Shown: positions 1 through 7,126, numbered from the stretch's first letter. The stretch is DNA of 9,548 nt from Promethearchaeum sp. (GCA_030611625.1 JAUWPK010000111.1:1-9548), one strand, 5' to 3'. Numbers and translations: made by a program. Notes: a model not told the origin generated them from the letters alone.

Positions 1-2
1 GA

Positions 3-1433
3 CCGATTGTGACAAATGAGTACGATAGTTCTTGGGATATGTACGATCGTCATCTTTATCCCGGAGGTGCATGGCGCATTCACATGTTGCGAAATATTGT
101 AGGAGAAGATGTTTTTTGGGAAGCAGTATCCGATTATCTCAACTCCTACAAGGGAAAAATAGTAGAAACTATCGATTTTCAAAGAAAATTGGAAGAGCAT
201 TCAGGGTTGAGTTTGGAAGCTTTCTTTGAACAATGGCTTTACAGCCCTGGTTATCCAAAACTAAAGGCTTCTTTTTCATATAATGACAAAACTCATCTTG
301 GATCCTTAAAAGTAGAACAAAATCAAGAAGATAAGAAGAAAAAAGTAGGTATTTTTAAGTTTCCACTGGAAGTAAAATATGAAATTGATGGTAAATTAAT
401 TAATCAAACATTTCAGATAAAGGAAAAAGAACAGACATTATTTATTCGTTGTGATAAAAAACCCAAACAAATTGTTCTCGATCCAGATTTTGTAACTCTC
501 TTCTCTTTGGATTTTAATCCCGGTACAGATATGCTAATTCATCAGCTTCAATCCGATTCAAATAATATTGTCGATCGAATTAGAGCTGCAGGAGAATTAG
601 CGAAAGAAGGTAAATCGAGCAATTTAGAAGCAATAAAAGTAGCGTATAGCAAGGAAACTTTTTGGGGAATTAAAAATCAATATGCAAAAATTCTCGTAAA
701 ATCACCGAATTTTGAGGGAATTAAAATATTAATTGGGATTCTGGAAACTGAAACAGATCCTATGGTTTTGCAGGAATTAATTGCAAGTTTAGAGAATTCT
801 CGTTATAAAATTGTGTTTGAAGCCATGAAAAAATATCTCCAACGTGAAGATAAACTATATTTTGCAACTAATAAAGCTTTGAAAGTAATAGGATCGCAAC
901 GAAACGAAGAGGCATTTGAGTTCTTAATAAATTACCATGTAGAAGAAGATTACAATTTCATTATTCAATCGGGATTATATACTGCAATTGGTAAAACTCG
1001 ATCAGAAAAAGCCATAGATTATCTAATCAAACGTTTGTCTTATGGAAAAGAATCAGAATACGTTAGAAATGCAATAATTGGTGCTGTAGGTGAAGTAACA
1101 ATATGGTCAGAAAAACCGATCAAAGAGAAAGTTATGAATATTTTAGCTGATCTACTTAAAATCGAAAAAGATGAAAGAGTAATTGGAACAATCTGTCGAA
1201 CTTTAAGTGGATTTAAAAATACTCAGGTTATTTCAGCTATAGAAGGAGCAAAATATAAAATGGCAACTCAAGATCATCCTTGGGCAGATCGCAGAATAAA
1301 ATCGATTACTAAGGGTAAATCTGATGAAGAAGAAAAAACCAAGCTCCAAAAAGATTTCGATGAAATGAAGAAAAAGATGAAAGAAATATATGCTAAAGTT
1401 GAAAATTTAGAAGCAAAAATTAAAAAAGAATGA
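3..1433 (+). CDS. M1-family zinc aminopeptidase, C-terminal part (5' truncated by window edge)
   Basis: This is the 3' portion of a gluzincin (M1) aminopeptidase, which removes N-terminal residues from peptides, probably in the cytosol as no membrane segment is visible. The frame is open to the left edge (Pro-Ile-Val precede the GTG at 9), so that GTG is probably internal. The HEXXH zinc motif and third zinc ligand lie off-window. What remains, numbering from the GTG, is the end of the catalytic domain (about 1-82), including the segment LYPGGAWRIHMLR whose Tyr17 matches the transition-state tyrosine of M1 enzymes (Tyr381 in E. coli PepN). A beta-rich domain follows (about 83-172), then an all-helical HEAT-like repeat region (about 173-430). 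The last 40 residues are Lys/Glu-rich and look like a coiled coil, an unusual ending. It converges on the DUF99 gene with a 33-nt gap. The family call is solid; substrate preference cannot be judged. Confidence 0.85.
   Translation, partial: PIVTNEYDSSWDMYDRHLYPGGAWRIHMLRNIVGEDVFWEAVSDYLNSYKGKIVETIDFQRKLEEHSGLSLEAFFEQWLYSPGYPKLKASFSYNDKTHLGSLKVEQNQEDKKKKVGIFKFPLEVKYEIDGKLINQTFQIKEKEQTLFIRCDKKPKQIVLDPDFVTLFSLDFNPGTDMLIHQLQSDSNNIVDRIRAAGELAKEGKSSNLEAIKVAYSKETFWGIKNQYAKILVKSPNFEGIKILIGILETETDPMVLQELIASLENSRYKIVFEAMKKYLQREDKLYFATNKALKVIGSQRNEEAFEFLINYHVEEDYNFIIQSGLYTAIGKTRSEKAIDYLIKRLSYGKESEYVRNAIIGAVGEVTIWSEKPIKEKVMNILADLLKIEKDERVIGTICRTLSGFKNTQVISAIEGAKYKMATQDHPWADRRIKSITKGKSDEEEKTKLQKDFDEMKKKMKEIYAKVENLEAKIKKE
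1414..1428 (-). terminator. T-rich terminator for the csl4-DUF99 operon (minus strand)
   Basis: Read on the minus strand, the sequence about 40 nt past the DUF99 stop contains a T6 and a T5 run inside the 3' end of the convergent aminopeptidase gene. It could end the long minus-strand operon. The same A-rich bases also encode the Lys/Glu-rich tail of the aminopeptidase, so the run may simply reflect codon use. Confidence 0.3.
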
Positions 1434-1451
1434 AATTTCAACCCAATCTAA

Positions 1452-1476
1452 TTCTCTCTTTATTTTTTAATATTTT
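1452..1476 (+). terminator. T-rich terminator after the aminopeptidase gene
   Basis: A pyrimidine-rich run with several T-tracts begins 19 nt after the aminopeptidase stop and extends into the 3' end of the convergent DUF99 gene. Archaeal RNA polymerase terminates on U-rich runs without needing a hairpin, so this is a plausible intrinsic terminator. No strong stem is visible. Confidence 0.45.
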
Positions 1477-2081
1477 GTAGATGAAATATATGAACTTGCT
1501 ACAATGTGTGCTAAACGTAATGGTTCAGGTATGGCAGAAAATTCGGATAAATGATTTAAAAGGTCTACAATCTCATTCTTTGTAATACCGATTGCATGGA
1601 AGAAGATCTCTCTTGAAATTTTTGGATCTTGATTAATAGATACGATAAGAGACTCTAATTTTGGTAATTTCTTTAGAATTTTTATCTGTTCTTCGCGTTC
1701 GGGAAAAACTTTACTGTAAATTTCGCTCATAACAGATTTTGGTTTCCTATCAGGTAATAGAATTATGGGAATTTTAGTTTTTTCATATATTTCAAAGGGA
1801 TTTGGTATATTAAATCCTCCCAGAGTTGGCGAATCGATCATAAAAAGACGGATTTCATTTCTGTAAGGATTAGACTTGTACATTTTAAGAATTTCTTGAG
1901 TAGAATCTAATCCATCAACTTGAATCATTCCTTTGCATACGCTTAGAAGTTGAGTTCCTCTACAAACTACTCCAATTAAAGAAATTTTTGGATAATTATC
2001 GTAGTTTTGATTAAAATGTGCTAAATCAGTCTTTAGATGTGGACCATCATCGAAAGCCATTATACAAATTTTTTTCTTCAC
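1467..2081 (-). CDS. DUF99 (UPF0215) family protein, endonuclease V-like fold
   Basis: This 204-aa protein matches the archaeal DUF99 family across its length: DDGP at 11-14, a CRGT segment at 40-43, DGLDST at 56-61, LGGFNI at 87-92, and the C-terminal IPEPLRLAHIVAS at 184-196. DUF99 is related in fold to endonuclease V (RNase H-like), and the early aspartates (D11/D12, D56, D59) sit where acidic residues could bind metal. Biochemical function of the family is, to my knowledge, not established, so a nucleic-acid role is inference. The start is GTG at 2081 and overlaps the end of the RNase III-like gene by 4 nt (GTGA), which suggests translational coupling. It is the last gene of the minus-strand run from csl4. 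Family assignment is confident; activity is not. Confidence 0.85.
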   Translation of the reverse strand: MKKKICIMAFDDGPHLKTDLAHFNQNYDNYPKISLIGVVCRGTQLLSVCKGMIQVDGLDSTQEILKMYKSNPYRNEIRLFMIDSPTLGGFNIPNPFEIYEKTKIPIILLPDRKPKSVMSEIYSKVFPEREEQIKILKKLPKLESLIVSINQDPKISREIFFHAIGITKNEIVDLLNHLSEFSAIPEPLRLAHIVASSYISSTKY

Positions 2082-2527
2082 ATTTTGAATTTAATAAGAA
2101 GATGCTCTTTAATCTTTAGAAGAAGATGTGTGAATGCTTCTATTGCTGCTGATTTTTCTATTGTGAAATCGTTTAAATCGTAGTTTTTTAGAATTTCAAT
2201 TAGAATTTCAGCCATTGATTCCAAAGACCAACCTATACAATACATATATCCAATGAATGCTTCAGTTGTATCTGCTAATCCATGCGCATCTGACCTGGTC
2301 TTCGCATATATTTTCATATCAGATTGTTTCAAAGCAGCTGATAAAATTATTCTGCTAACTTTTCTCTGATCCAGTTTCCCTAAAACAATAGATTTAGCAA
2401 GAGAATAAATAAAATTAGTGACGGTATCGCCGAATTTGGCAAGATCTTTACCAATGCCAATTTCTTTCATATTTTTCTTATTTCGAACAATCTTTTGAAG
2501 CGATGATGGAATATCATCCATAACCAT
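2078..2527 (-). CDS. RNase III-fold protein (archaeal ribonuclease III family)
   Basis: This is a 149-aa single-domain protein with no dsRNA-binding domain, so it resembles Mini-III-type proteins in size. Two RNase III landmarks are visible: FGDT at 32-35, matching the GD of the signature motif (D45 in E. coli RNase III), and LADTTEAFIG at 84-93, matching ADxxEAxxG with D86 and E89 at the positions of D114 and E117. The acidic residues normally just before GD (E38, E41) are replaced by Lys27 and Ala30, so the catalytic set is incomplete. It lies 28 nt downstream of rpoL and overlaps DUF99 by 4 nt. Start: ATG at 2527 is reported, but the ATG at 2521 has a better-spaced AAAGGT purine stretch and may be used. 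Role in rRNA or dsRNA processing is inferred from fold and neighbours. Confidence 0.75.
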   Translation of the reverse strand: MVMDDIPSSLQKIVRNKKNMKEIGIGKDLAKFGDTVTNFIYSLAKSIVLGKLDQRKVSRIILSAALKQSDMKIYAKTRSDAHGLADTTEAFIGYMYCIGWSLESMAEILIEILKNYDLNDFTIEKSAAIEAFTHLLLKIKEHLLIKFKM

Positions 2528-2555
2528 TACCTTTTAACTAGAACCTATGAAAAAA

Positions 2556-3059
2556 TTAAGATTTAATTGTAGAAACAGCATTACCCATACCTTTCCAATC
2601 AATGCGCATTAATTTTAATGCTTCTTTTAGTATATTTTTAATTTCTTTTAAACCATCTGTGCGAACATACATAACAGGAGGTTCGAGACTAGTATTTTTA
2701 TAGGCTGCAAACTCAACACCCTTGCATTTAAGGACTTTAGTAACAAGATAATTCATAAAACCATGAGACTGATGTATTACATGGACATAAAACTCAGTTC
2801 CATTAATTTCCTGCTCCACAGATATTTTCAAATATTTAAAATCCCTTTGGGGTTCTGTTATTTCCTGGGATAATCGTTCTGCTAAATCTTCTGAAAACTC
2901 ATCTTCTGATGTAGTTGAACTTGCAATATCAGAAGGTGTTTTAGATTTTTGCTCTTCCTTACGAAGTTCTTCTAATTCTTCATTGTTATCAAGTTCACTA
3001 AAAGCTTTATCGTCTAAATCAATATCTGATTTTTTTTTACCCATTATTATTTTAACCAT
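2556..3059 (-). CDS. rpoL: DNA-directed RNA polymerase subunit L (Rpb11-like) with acidic N-terminal extension
   Basis: The C-terminal part (about residues 74-152 of 167) is the archaeal RpoL / eukaryotic Rpb11 fold, which pairs with RpoD to start assembly of RNA polymerase. Key matches are SHGFMN (His99 and Asn103 of the family's DHTxxN motif, with Asp replaced by Ser), GVEFAAYK at 114-121, and YVRTDG at 131-136. Archaeal RpoL is usually about 90-100 aa. Here about 70 extra residues come first, rich in Asp, Glu, Lys and Ser/Thr, with no hydrophobic core and probably disordered. The start is uncertain: ATG at 3059 is reported, ATG at 3044 (MGKKKSD) is equally plausible and gives 162 aa, and a TTG at 3068 is the outermost option. 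All three leave most of the extension in place. It lies 23 nt after the 74-aa gene in the csl4 operon. Confidence 0.85.
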   Translation of the reverse strand: MVKIIMGKKKSDIDLDDKAFSELDNNEELEELRKEEQKSKTPSDIASSTTSEDEFSEDLAERLSQEITEPQRDFKYLKISVEQEINGTEFYVHVIHQSHGFMNYLVTKVLKCKGVEFAAYKNTSLEPPVMYVRTDGLKEIKNILKEALKLMRIDWKGMGNAVSTIKS

Positions 3060-3082
3060 CCATCTCAAAAAAAATTTATTAT

Positions 3083-3307
3083 TTAATCTTCTAACTCATC
3101 GATAAAAGCTCTCATTTGATGTTCAAAAAGATTTATTTTATCTTTAGGCCCTGATACATTCAAACTTAAACCTGAATTGTGAGTATAGCTAATTCTTATT
3201 TTAAGCCCTGAACTTTTACCCTTTTTTTGGGCAAAACGAATGTATTCTTCTATGTTATTAATTGAATTAGGTTGAAAAAGAAGCGATTTTTTCCCTGTTT
3301 TTGCCAT
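3083..3307 (-). CDS. small 74-aa protein between csl4 and rpoL, unrecognised
   Basis: I do not recognise this gene with confidence. It encodes 74 residues, Lys-rich, with no transmembrane segment or cysteine. Its pattern reads as beta (about 7-12), alpha (15-29), beta (34-42), beta (46-53), alpha (55-73), a beta-alpha-beta-beta-alpha order also seen in the small KEOPS subunit Pcc1. The second half, from GLKIRISY to the Phe/Leu-rich last helix, looks loosely like that family, but no diagnostic motif is present. It starts with ATG at 3307, 25 nt after the csl4 stop, and ends 23 nt before rpoL, so it is almost certainly co-transcribed with them. Its setting argues for a real gene with an RNA-related role; other small alpha/beta folds are possible. 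Confidence 0.65.
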   Translation of the reverse strand: MAKTGKKSLLFQPNSINNIEEYIRFAQKKGKSSGLKIRISYTHNSGLSLNVSGPKDKINLFEHQMRAFIDELED

Positions 3308-3332
3308 TTCATCGATTCCATTCTATTATATA

Positions 3333-3926
3333 CTAAAAACGTAGTTGAATTTCAACTTGAGCATAATCTGAAGCAATTTTTTTCCTTTCAGTATGATTAC
3401 AAAAGGGACACTTTACTTGATCTCGACCTTTTCGATCCATTTCATGCCCACAATACTTACATTTTGAATGGATAACGCCTAAATTCGGCGCATCTGTAGC
3501 AATTCTCCACTCTTTTCCAAACCTTGATAAAACTTTAGCCCTAACTAAATCAGTTTTTTGGAAAACGCTATCTAATTTATCAACATAACTTTTGGAAACA
3601 TTAGAAACATGTATGTTGGCAAAATTTCCATTTCTAATAATAACCTTATCATTTAGAGAAACCATTCGAACTCCCACTGAAGTCTTTCTGATCATGGTTA
3701 TCTCTCCAATGATAATATCCCCTTGCTTTGGAATTACTCTCTTTTCTTCATTATGGGCATTAATATGTATTACTCGTTCCTTTTCGTTAATTTCTAAAAT
3801 ACCGTTGATAGCGGCATAAATATTACCATTTTCTGAATATGTTGAATCTTGAGAACCTAAAAATTGTTCTTCAAAACCTAATTCATCACCAATTTTAACA
3901 ATATCACCTGATTTTGGGATTACCAT
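3333..3926 (-). CDS. csl4: exosome complex RNA-binding protein Csl4
   Basis: Csl4 sits on the cap of the archaeal RNA exosome, binding RNA and feeding it to the Rrp41/Rrp42 core; in archaea it also recruits the DnaG-type subunit. The 197-aa protein has the standard three parts: an N-terminal beta domain (about 1-62, with IPKSGDIV near the start), a central S1 OB-fold (about 66-148, with QGDIIIGEITMIRKTSVGV), and a C-terminal zinc ribbon with CKYCG at 156-160 and CPFC at 173-176, so all four zinc cysteines are present. The length is normal for the family. It is the first gene of the minus-strand run leading to rpoL, the RNase III-like gene and DUF99, and is divergent from the METTL5-type methyltransferase. 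Linkage of csl4, rpoL and this methyltransferase is common in archaea, which supports the call. Confidence 0.92.
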   Translation of the reverse strand: MVIPKSGDIVKIGDELGFEEQFLGSQDSTYSENGNIYAAINGILEINEKERVIHINAHNEEKRVIPKQGDIIIGEITMIRKTSVGVRMVSLNDKVIIRNGNFANIHVSNVSKSYVDKLDSVFQKTDLVRAKVLSRFGKEWRIATDAPNLGVIHSKCKYCGHEMDRKGRDQVKCPFCNHTERKKIASDYAQVEIQLRF

Positions 3927-3952
3927 ATATTTTTCATCTGTGCATCTGTTGC

Positions 3953-3965
3953 TAAAAAAATAAAT
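3953..3965. promoter_or_regulatory. A/T tract in the 53-bp csl4 / methyltransferase divergent gap
   Basis: The only strongly AT-rich element between the two divergent starts is TAAAAAAATAAAT. On the plus strand it lies about 25-40 nt before the ATGs at 3992 and 4001, the right distance for a TATA box with a very short leader. On the minus strand it lies about 27-39 nt before the csl4 ATG. One tract could therefore position TBP for both genes. This is inferred from spacing only. Confidence 0.35.
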
Positions 3966-3979
3966 GAAACAAACCTTTT

Positions 3980-4681
3980 ATGGTTATAGCAATGAATCCA
4001 ATGAAAAAAAGCGAATTTATTAACTATATTCAAGGATTAAAATCATTCCAAAATCCAAAGATTGCATATGAACAATATCAAACTGATGCAATTGCTACTG
4101 CTGATTTATTTTTCCATATTGCATTTGAATTAAATGATTTATCAAATAATCTAATCGTGGATTTGGGAGCTGGAACGGGAAATTTTACAGTTGCAGCTGT
4201 TTTATTAGGATGTCCTAAAGTAATTTCAGTAGACATAGATTCAAATGCATTAAAAATTTTGAAGGAAAATATATTAGAACTTGAAATAGCTGACAAAATT
4301 CATATTATCCAAGCAAATTTGCGAGAAAAAGATATAACTAATGAAATAGTAGATTTTAAAAAAGAAAATTTTAATGAAAGTAGTAAAATAGTTGTAGTTT
4401 CAAATCCTCCTTTCGGAGTTCATACAAAGGGAGCAGATATTGTATTTCTTTCTCAAGCTTTTAAATTTGCAGATATTATTTATTCCATCCATAATTCTGA
4501 TGAAAAAACACAAGAATATCTAGCTAAAAAAATCTCAAAGTTCGGTGGAATAATTACAGAACGGGCCACCCTCTATTTAATGCTTAAAAAAACATATAAA
4601 TTCCACTCCAAAAAGATTAAACGTATAAAAACAGATGTTTATAGAATAATTAATAAAAAAAAAAGTAGATTTGATAAATAA
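3980..4681 (+). CDS. METTL5-type SAM-dependent methyltransferase (probable rRNA adenine-N6)
   Basis: This class I methyltransferase has a SAM-binding motif I DLGAGTGNF at 61-69, the acidic SAM-ribose ligand in SVDID at 83-87, and the catalytic NPPF at 142-145, typical of enzymes methylating exocyclic amino groups. EQYQT at 31-35 and the text NPPFGVHTKGADIVFL match METTL5, which in eukaryotes makes m6A in 18S rRNA with TRMT112. The same rRNA target is likely here but inferred. The 233-aa length includes a few residues before the family's usual beginning; ATGs at 3992 and 4001 are alternatives, and the latter (MKKSEFINYIQGL) fits best. The Lys-rich tail (about 203-233) may contact rRNA. It is divergent from csl4 and converges on enolase with a 14-nt gap. 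Confidence 0.85.
   Translation: MVIAMNPMKKSEFINYIQGLKSFQNPKIAYEQYQTDAIATADLFFHIAFELNDLSNNLIVDLGAGTGNFTVAAVLLGCPKVISVDIDSNALKILKENILELEIADKIHIIQANLREKDITNEIVDFKKENFNESSKIVVVSNPPFGVHTKGADIVFLSQAFKFADIIYSIHNSDEKTQEYLAKKISKFGGIITERATLYLMLKKTYKFHSKKIKRIKTDVYRIINKKKSRFDK
4655..4664 (-). terminator. T10 terminator for enolase, inside the methyltransferase 3' end
   Basis: Ten consecutive A on the plus strand give a T10 run on the minus strand 31 nt past the enolase stop, preceded by another T-rich stretch at about 4679-4685. This fits an archaeal U-tract terminator. It lies within the last codons of the convergent methyltransferase, encoding part of its lysine-rich tail. Confidence 0.45.
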
Positions 4682-4695
4682 AAAAGAGAAATTAT

Positions 4696-6018
4696 TTATT
4701 GATAATTTTTATAATCTTCATAAGATTTAGGGAAATTTGCTTTTTCACCTAATTCCTCTTCAATTCGCAGAATCTGGTTATATTTTGACATCCTATCAGA
4801 ACGACAAGGAGCTCCAGATTTTATTTGACCAGTACATAATCCCACGACTATATCTGCAATTGTATTATCTGCTGTCTCTCCTGAACGATGAGATACCATT
4901 ACTGTGTAATTATTATCATATGCCATTTTGCATGCAGCAATAGCTTCCGATATGGATCCGATTTGATTGATTTTTAAGAGTAGCGAATCACCCGCTCCAA
5001 TGTCAATTGCTTTTTGAAGTCTTAATACATTAGTCACGGTGAGATCGTCAGTAATTATCTGGCATTTTCCTTTAACTTTTTTAGTTAAAGCTGCAAAATC
5101 TTCATATGCTTCCTCATCAAATGGATCTTCAATTGATTTGATTGGATATTTATCAACTAAATCAGCCCAGAAATCAATTAATTCGGCAGGGGTGAGTTTT
5201 TTTCCATCAATATTATAGATATTGTTTTCATTATCATAGAACTCAGCTGCTGCTGGATCCATTGCTAAAATGATATCCTTTCCTGGAACATATCCTGCTG
5301 CTTTTATCGAATCCATAATAATGTTCAATGCTTCTTCAGTAGTATTCAGTGCAGGTGCAAAACCGCCTTCATCGCCTACATTAACACTTGTTGCCCCATA
5401 TTTCTCTTTAATTACTTTTTTCATTGTATGGTAAACTTCAGCGGTCATTCTAAGAGCCTCGGAAAAAGAAGCTGCTCCTACGGCTTGAATCATAAATTCT
5501 TGTGGTGCTAAATTTCCTCCAGCATGTTTACCCCCATTTAACACATTAGATGAAGGAATAGGGAGCAAATATTTATCTGCTTTTTTTCCGTGAGCCAATT
5601 CGTATATATATTCATAAAGAGCTTGCTTGTTAATTTTTGCAGCGGCTTTTAATGCACACATTGAAACCGAAAGTATAGCATTTGCACCAAAATTGCCCTT
5701 ATTGTCAGTCCCATCGGCTTTTATCATTGCATTATCAATATTATCTTGTTCATTGCAATTCATTCCAACTACAATCTTGCTTATTTTATTATTTACATTC
5801 GAAACCGCTTTTAACACACCTTTCCCAGCAAATTTTTTCGGATCACCATCACGTAGTTCAACCGCTTCAGCTTCTCCTGTGCTTGCCCCTGATTGAACTG
5901 CTGCTCGAACAATTGTGTCATCTCCAGCCCACATATGGCATTCAACAGTTGGATTTCCTCTTGAATCCAAAATCCAACGCGCTTTTATTTTTTTAATCTC
6001 AAAATTCATTTTTAACAT
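4696..6018 (-). CDS. eno: enolase (phosphopyruvate hydratase)
   Basis: Enolase interconverts 2-phosphoglycerate and phosphoenolpyruvate in glycolysis and gluconeogenesis. The 440-aa length is normal and the active site is complete: the SGASTG loop at 43-48, His165 in NGGKHAGGN, Glu174 in QEF, Glu217 in VGDEGGF (general acid), Mg ligands Asp254 (AMDP), Glu297 (IEDP) and the TDDL aspartates at 324-325, Lys349 in the signature LLLKINQIGS (general base), and HRSGET at 377-382. The reported start is ATG at 6018; the ATG three codons in (6009, MNFEIKKI) is also reasonable because enolases usually begin shortly before the Ile-x-Ala-Arg strand. The upstream gap to the phosphatase stop is 49 nt and contains an A/T stretch, so the gene may have its own promoter. 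Nothing is missing or rearranged. Confidence 0.98.
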   Translation of the reverse strand: MLKMNFEIKKIKARWILDSRGNPTVECHMWAGDDTIVRAAVQSGASTGEAEAVELRDGDPKKFAGKGVLKAVSNVNNKISKIVVGMNCNEQDNIDNAMIKADGTDNKGNFGANAILSVSMCALKAAAKINKQALYEYIYELAHGKKADKYLLPIPSSNVLNGGKHAGGNLAPQEFMIQAVGAASFSEALRMTAEVYHTMKKVIKEKYGATSVNVGDEGGFAPALNTTEEALNIIMDSIKAAGYVPGKDIILAMDPAAAEFYDNENNIYNIDGKKLTPAELIDFWADLVDKYPIKSIEDPFDEEAYEDFAALTKKVKGKCQIITDDLTVTNVLRLQKAIDIGAGDSLLLKINQIGSISEAIAACKMAYDNNYTVMVSHRSGETADNTIADIVVGLCTGQIKSGAPCRSDRMSKYNQILRIEEELGEKANFPKSYEDYKNYQ

Positions 6019-6067
6019 CTCATTAATTCAATTTTTTTTAATCATACAAACTTAAACAATTTTCTAT

Positions 6068-7063
6068 TTATCCTTTAATTTTCAATTCTATATTAAAATC
6101 TAGATCCCTTAATGTAATATCTCCAATTTTTTCTTCATGGATTGTATAGGCTTTTTTAATTTGACCAAAATAAGGTTCGGATGAAAATACATGATAAAGT
6201 ACATCGGAAAACACTTCTTGATAACCTCCACGGATATCCTCATGAGATTTTATAATTCTTTTTTGATTATTTAACTCCAAAAATTGCTTGACTTCCTCTA
6301 ATGTATAATAAAAATGGCCATGATAAGATACTTCATCCTTCATTTTGAGGGATGTTATAATCGGATCATTCCATCGAACTTGAATAAAAGCATTAAATAG
6401 CTCTTTTTTCAGTTTCTTATCAGAAATTTTAAGATATCCAATATGAGGTTTAGGTATCTGTTCAAACAATTGTAATGGAGGAATACTTTTCGGAATTCCG
6501 GCATGCATACATACAGAATGTTTGGGAGTAATCGCTACTAATGGCATTAAGTTATAAATTGCATTTACTAGAGCTAAAACTGCTTGAAATTCCCTATTAA
6601 TAGGAAAATAGTTTTGTAATTCTTTATAGAACCCAAAAACTAGATTTAATTCAAGATCTTCATGATTTCCTCTCAGGAGAATTATACGTTCAGGCCATAG
6701 AATTGAAAGACAGACTAAAAAGAAGAAATTTAAATAACTCTGCTCTCCTCTGTCCACATAATCCCCCAAAAAGAGAATTGAATCCACTTTCCCATCAAAA
6801 AATGGTTTAACTATTCTCAAAGTCGAATTAAGATCACCATGTGTGTCCCCAACGATTAGTAAATTATTGAAATTATCGCTATTGATTTTATCTAAGAAAA
6901 CTAAATTAGAGAATTTCCGAGAAACCTCTTGATATTTCATCCAAATTTGGGCCAATTGATGAAGAGTAAATGGACTAATATCTTTCATTATAATATATAC
7001 TGAAGTATTCTCAACAAAACTCTGAATAAATTTGGGGATATACCTTCTCTCAAAAGGCCTCAT
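6068..7063 (-). CDS. PPP-family (eukaryotic-type) serine/threonine protein phosphatase
   Basis: This 331-aa protein carries the metallophosphatase motifs in order: GDTHG at 72-76, GDYVDRG at 100-106, RGNHED at 131-136, and MHAGIP at 186-191, giving the two-metal ligands (D73, H75, D101, N133, H187). Beyond the generic fold it follows the PP1/PP2A pattern: RWNDP (230-234) for LWSDP, SHED (273-276, last metal His274) for RAHQ, then GGYQ and SSEPYFG for SAPNYCG. It should therefore act on phosphoproteins. One departure is that YHGHFYYT (247-254) replaces the family's RGVSFTF, so a phosphate-contacting arginine (R221 in PP1) appears to be histidine. About 65 residues precede the catalytic core. 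Upstream is the unrecognised 196-aa gene, 63 nt away on the same strand; downstream is enolase. No partner kinase is visible. Confidence 0.9.
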   Translation of the reverse strand: MRPFERRYIPKFIQSFVENTSVYIIMKDISPFTLHQLAQIWMKYQEVSRKFSNLVFLDKINSDNFNNLLIVGDTHGDLNSTLRIVKPFFDGKVDSILFLGDYVDRGEQSYLNFFFLVCLSILWPERIILLRGNHEDLELNLVFGFYKELQNYFPINREFQAVLALVNAIYNLMPLVAITPKHSVCMHAGIPKSIPPLQLFEQIPKPHIGYLKISDKKLKKELFNAFIQVRWNDPIITSLKMKDEVSYHGHFYYTLEEVKQFLELNNQKRIIKSHEDIRGGYQEVFSDVLYHVFSSEPYFGQIKKAYTIHEEKIGDITLRDLDFNIELKIKG

Positions 7064-7126
7064 TTTTTAAGCCCGTTGTTAATATTTTGTTATAAGCTTT
7101 ACTTACTTGATAAATGATTTAAGAAG

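Noticed and set aside
9..11. GTG at the left edge as the true start of the aminopeptidase
   Set aside because: The frame is open to the window edge, and the M1 family needs the upstream HEXXH domain, so this is an internal codon of a truncated gene.
3592..3819. 75-aa hydrophobic plus-strand open frame, possible small membrane protein
   Set aside because: It is antisense to the S1-domain part of csl4; the hydrophobicity mirrors the csl4 codons on the other strand, and no promoter is evident.
5627..5996. Plus-strand open frames opposite the start of enolase
   Set aside because: They lie fully antisense to a complete enolase with every catalytic residue, and their translations are low-complexity (Leu/Ser/Gln/Pro-rich) with no family resemblance.
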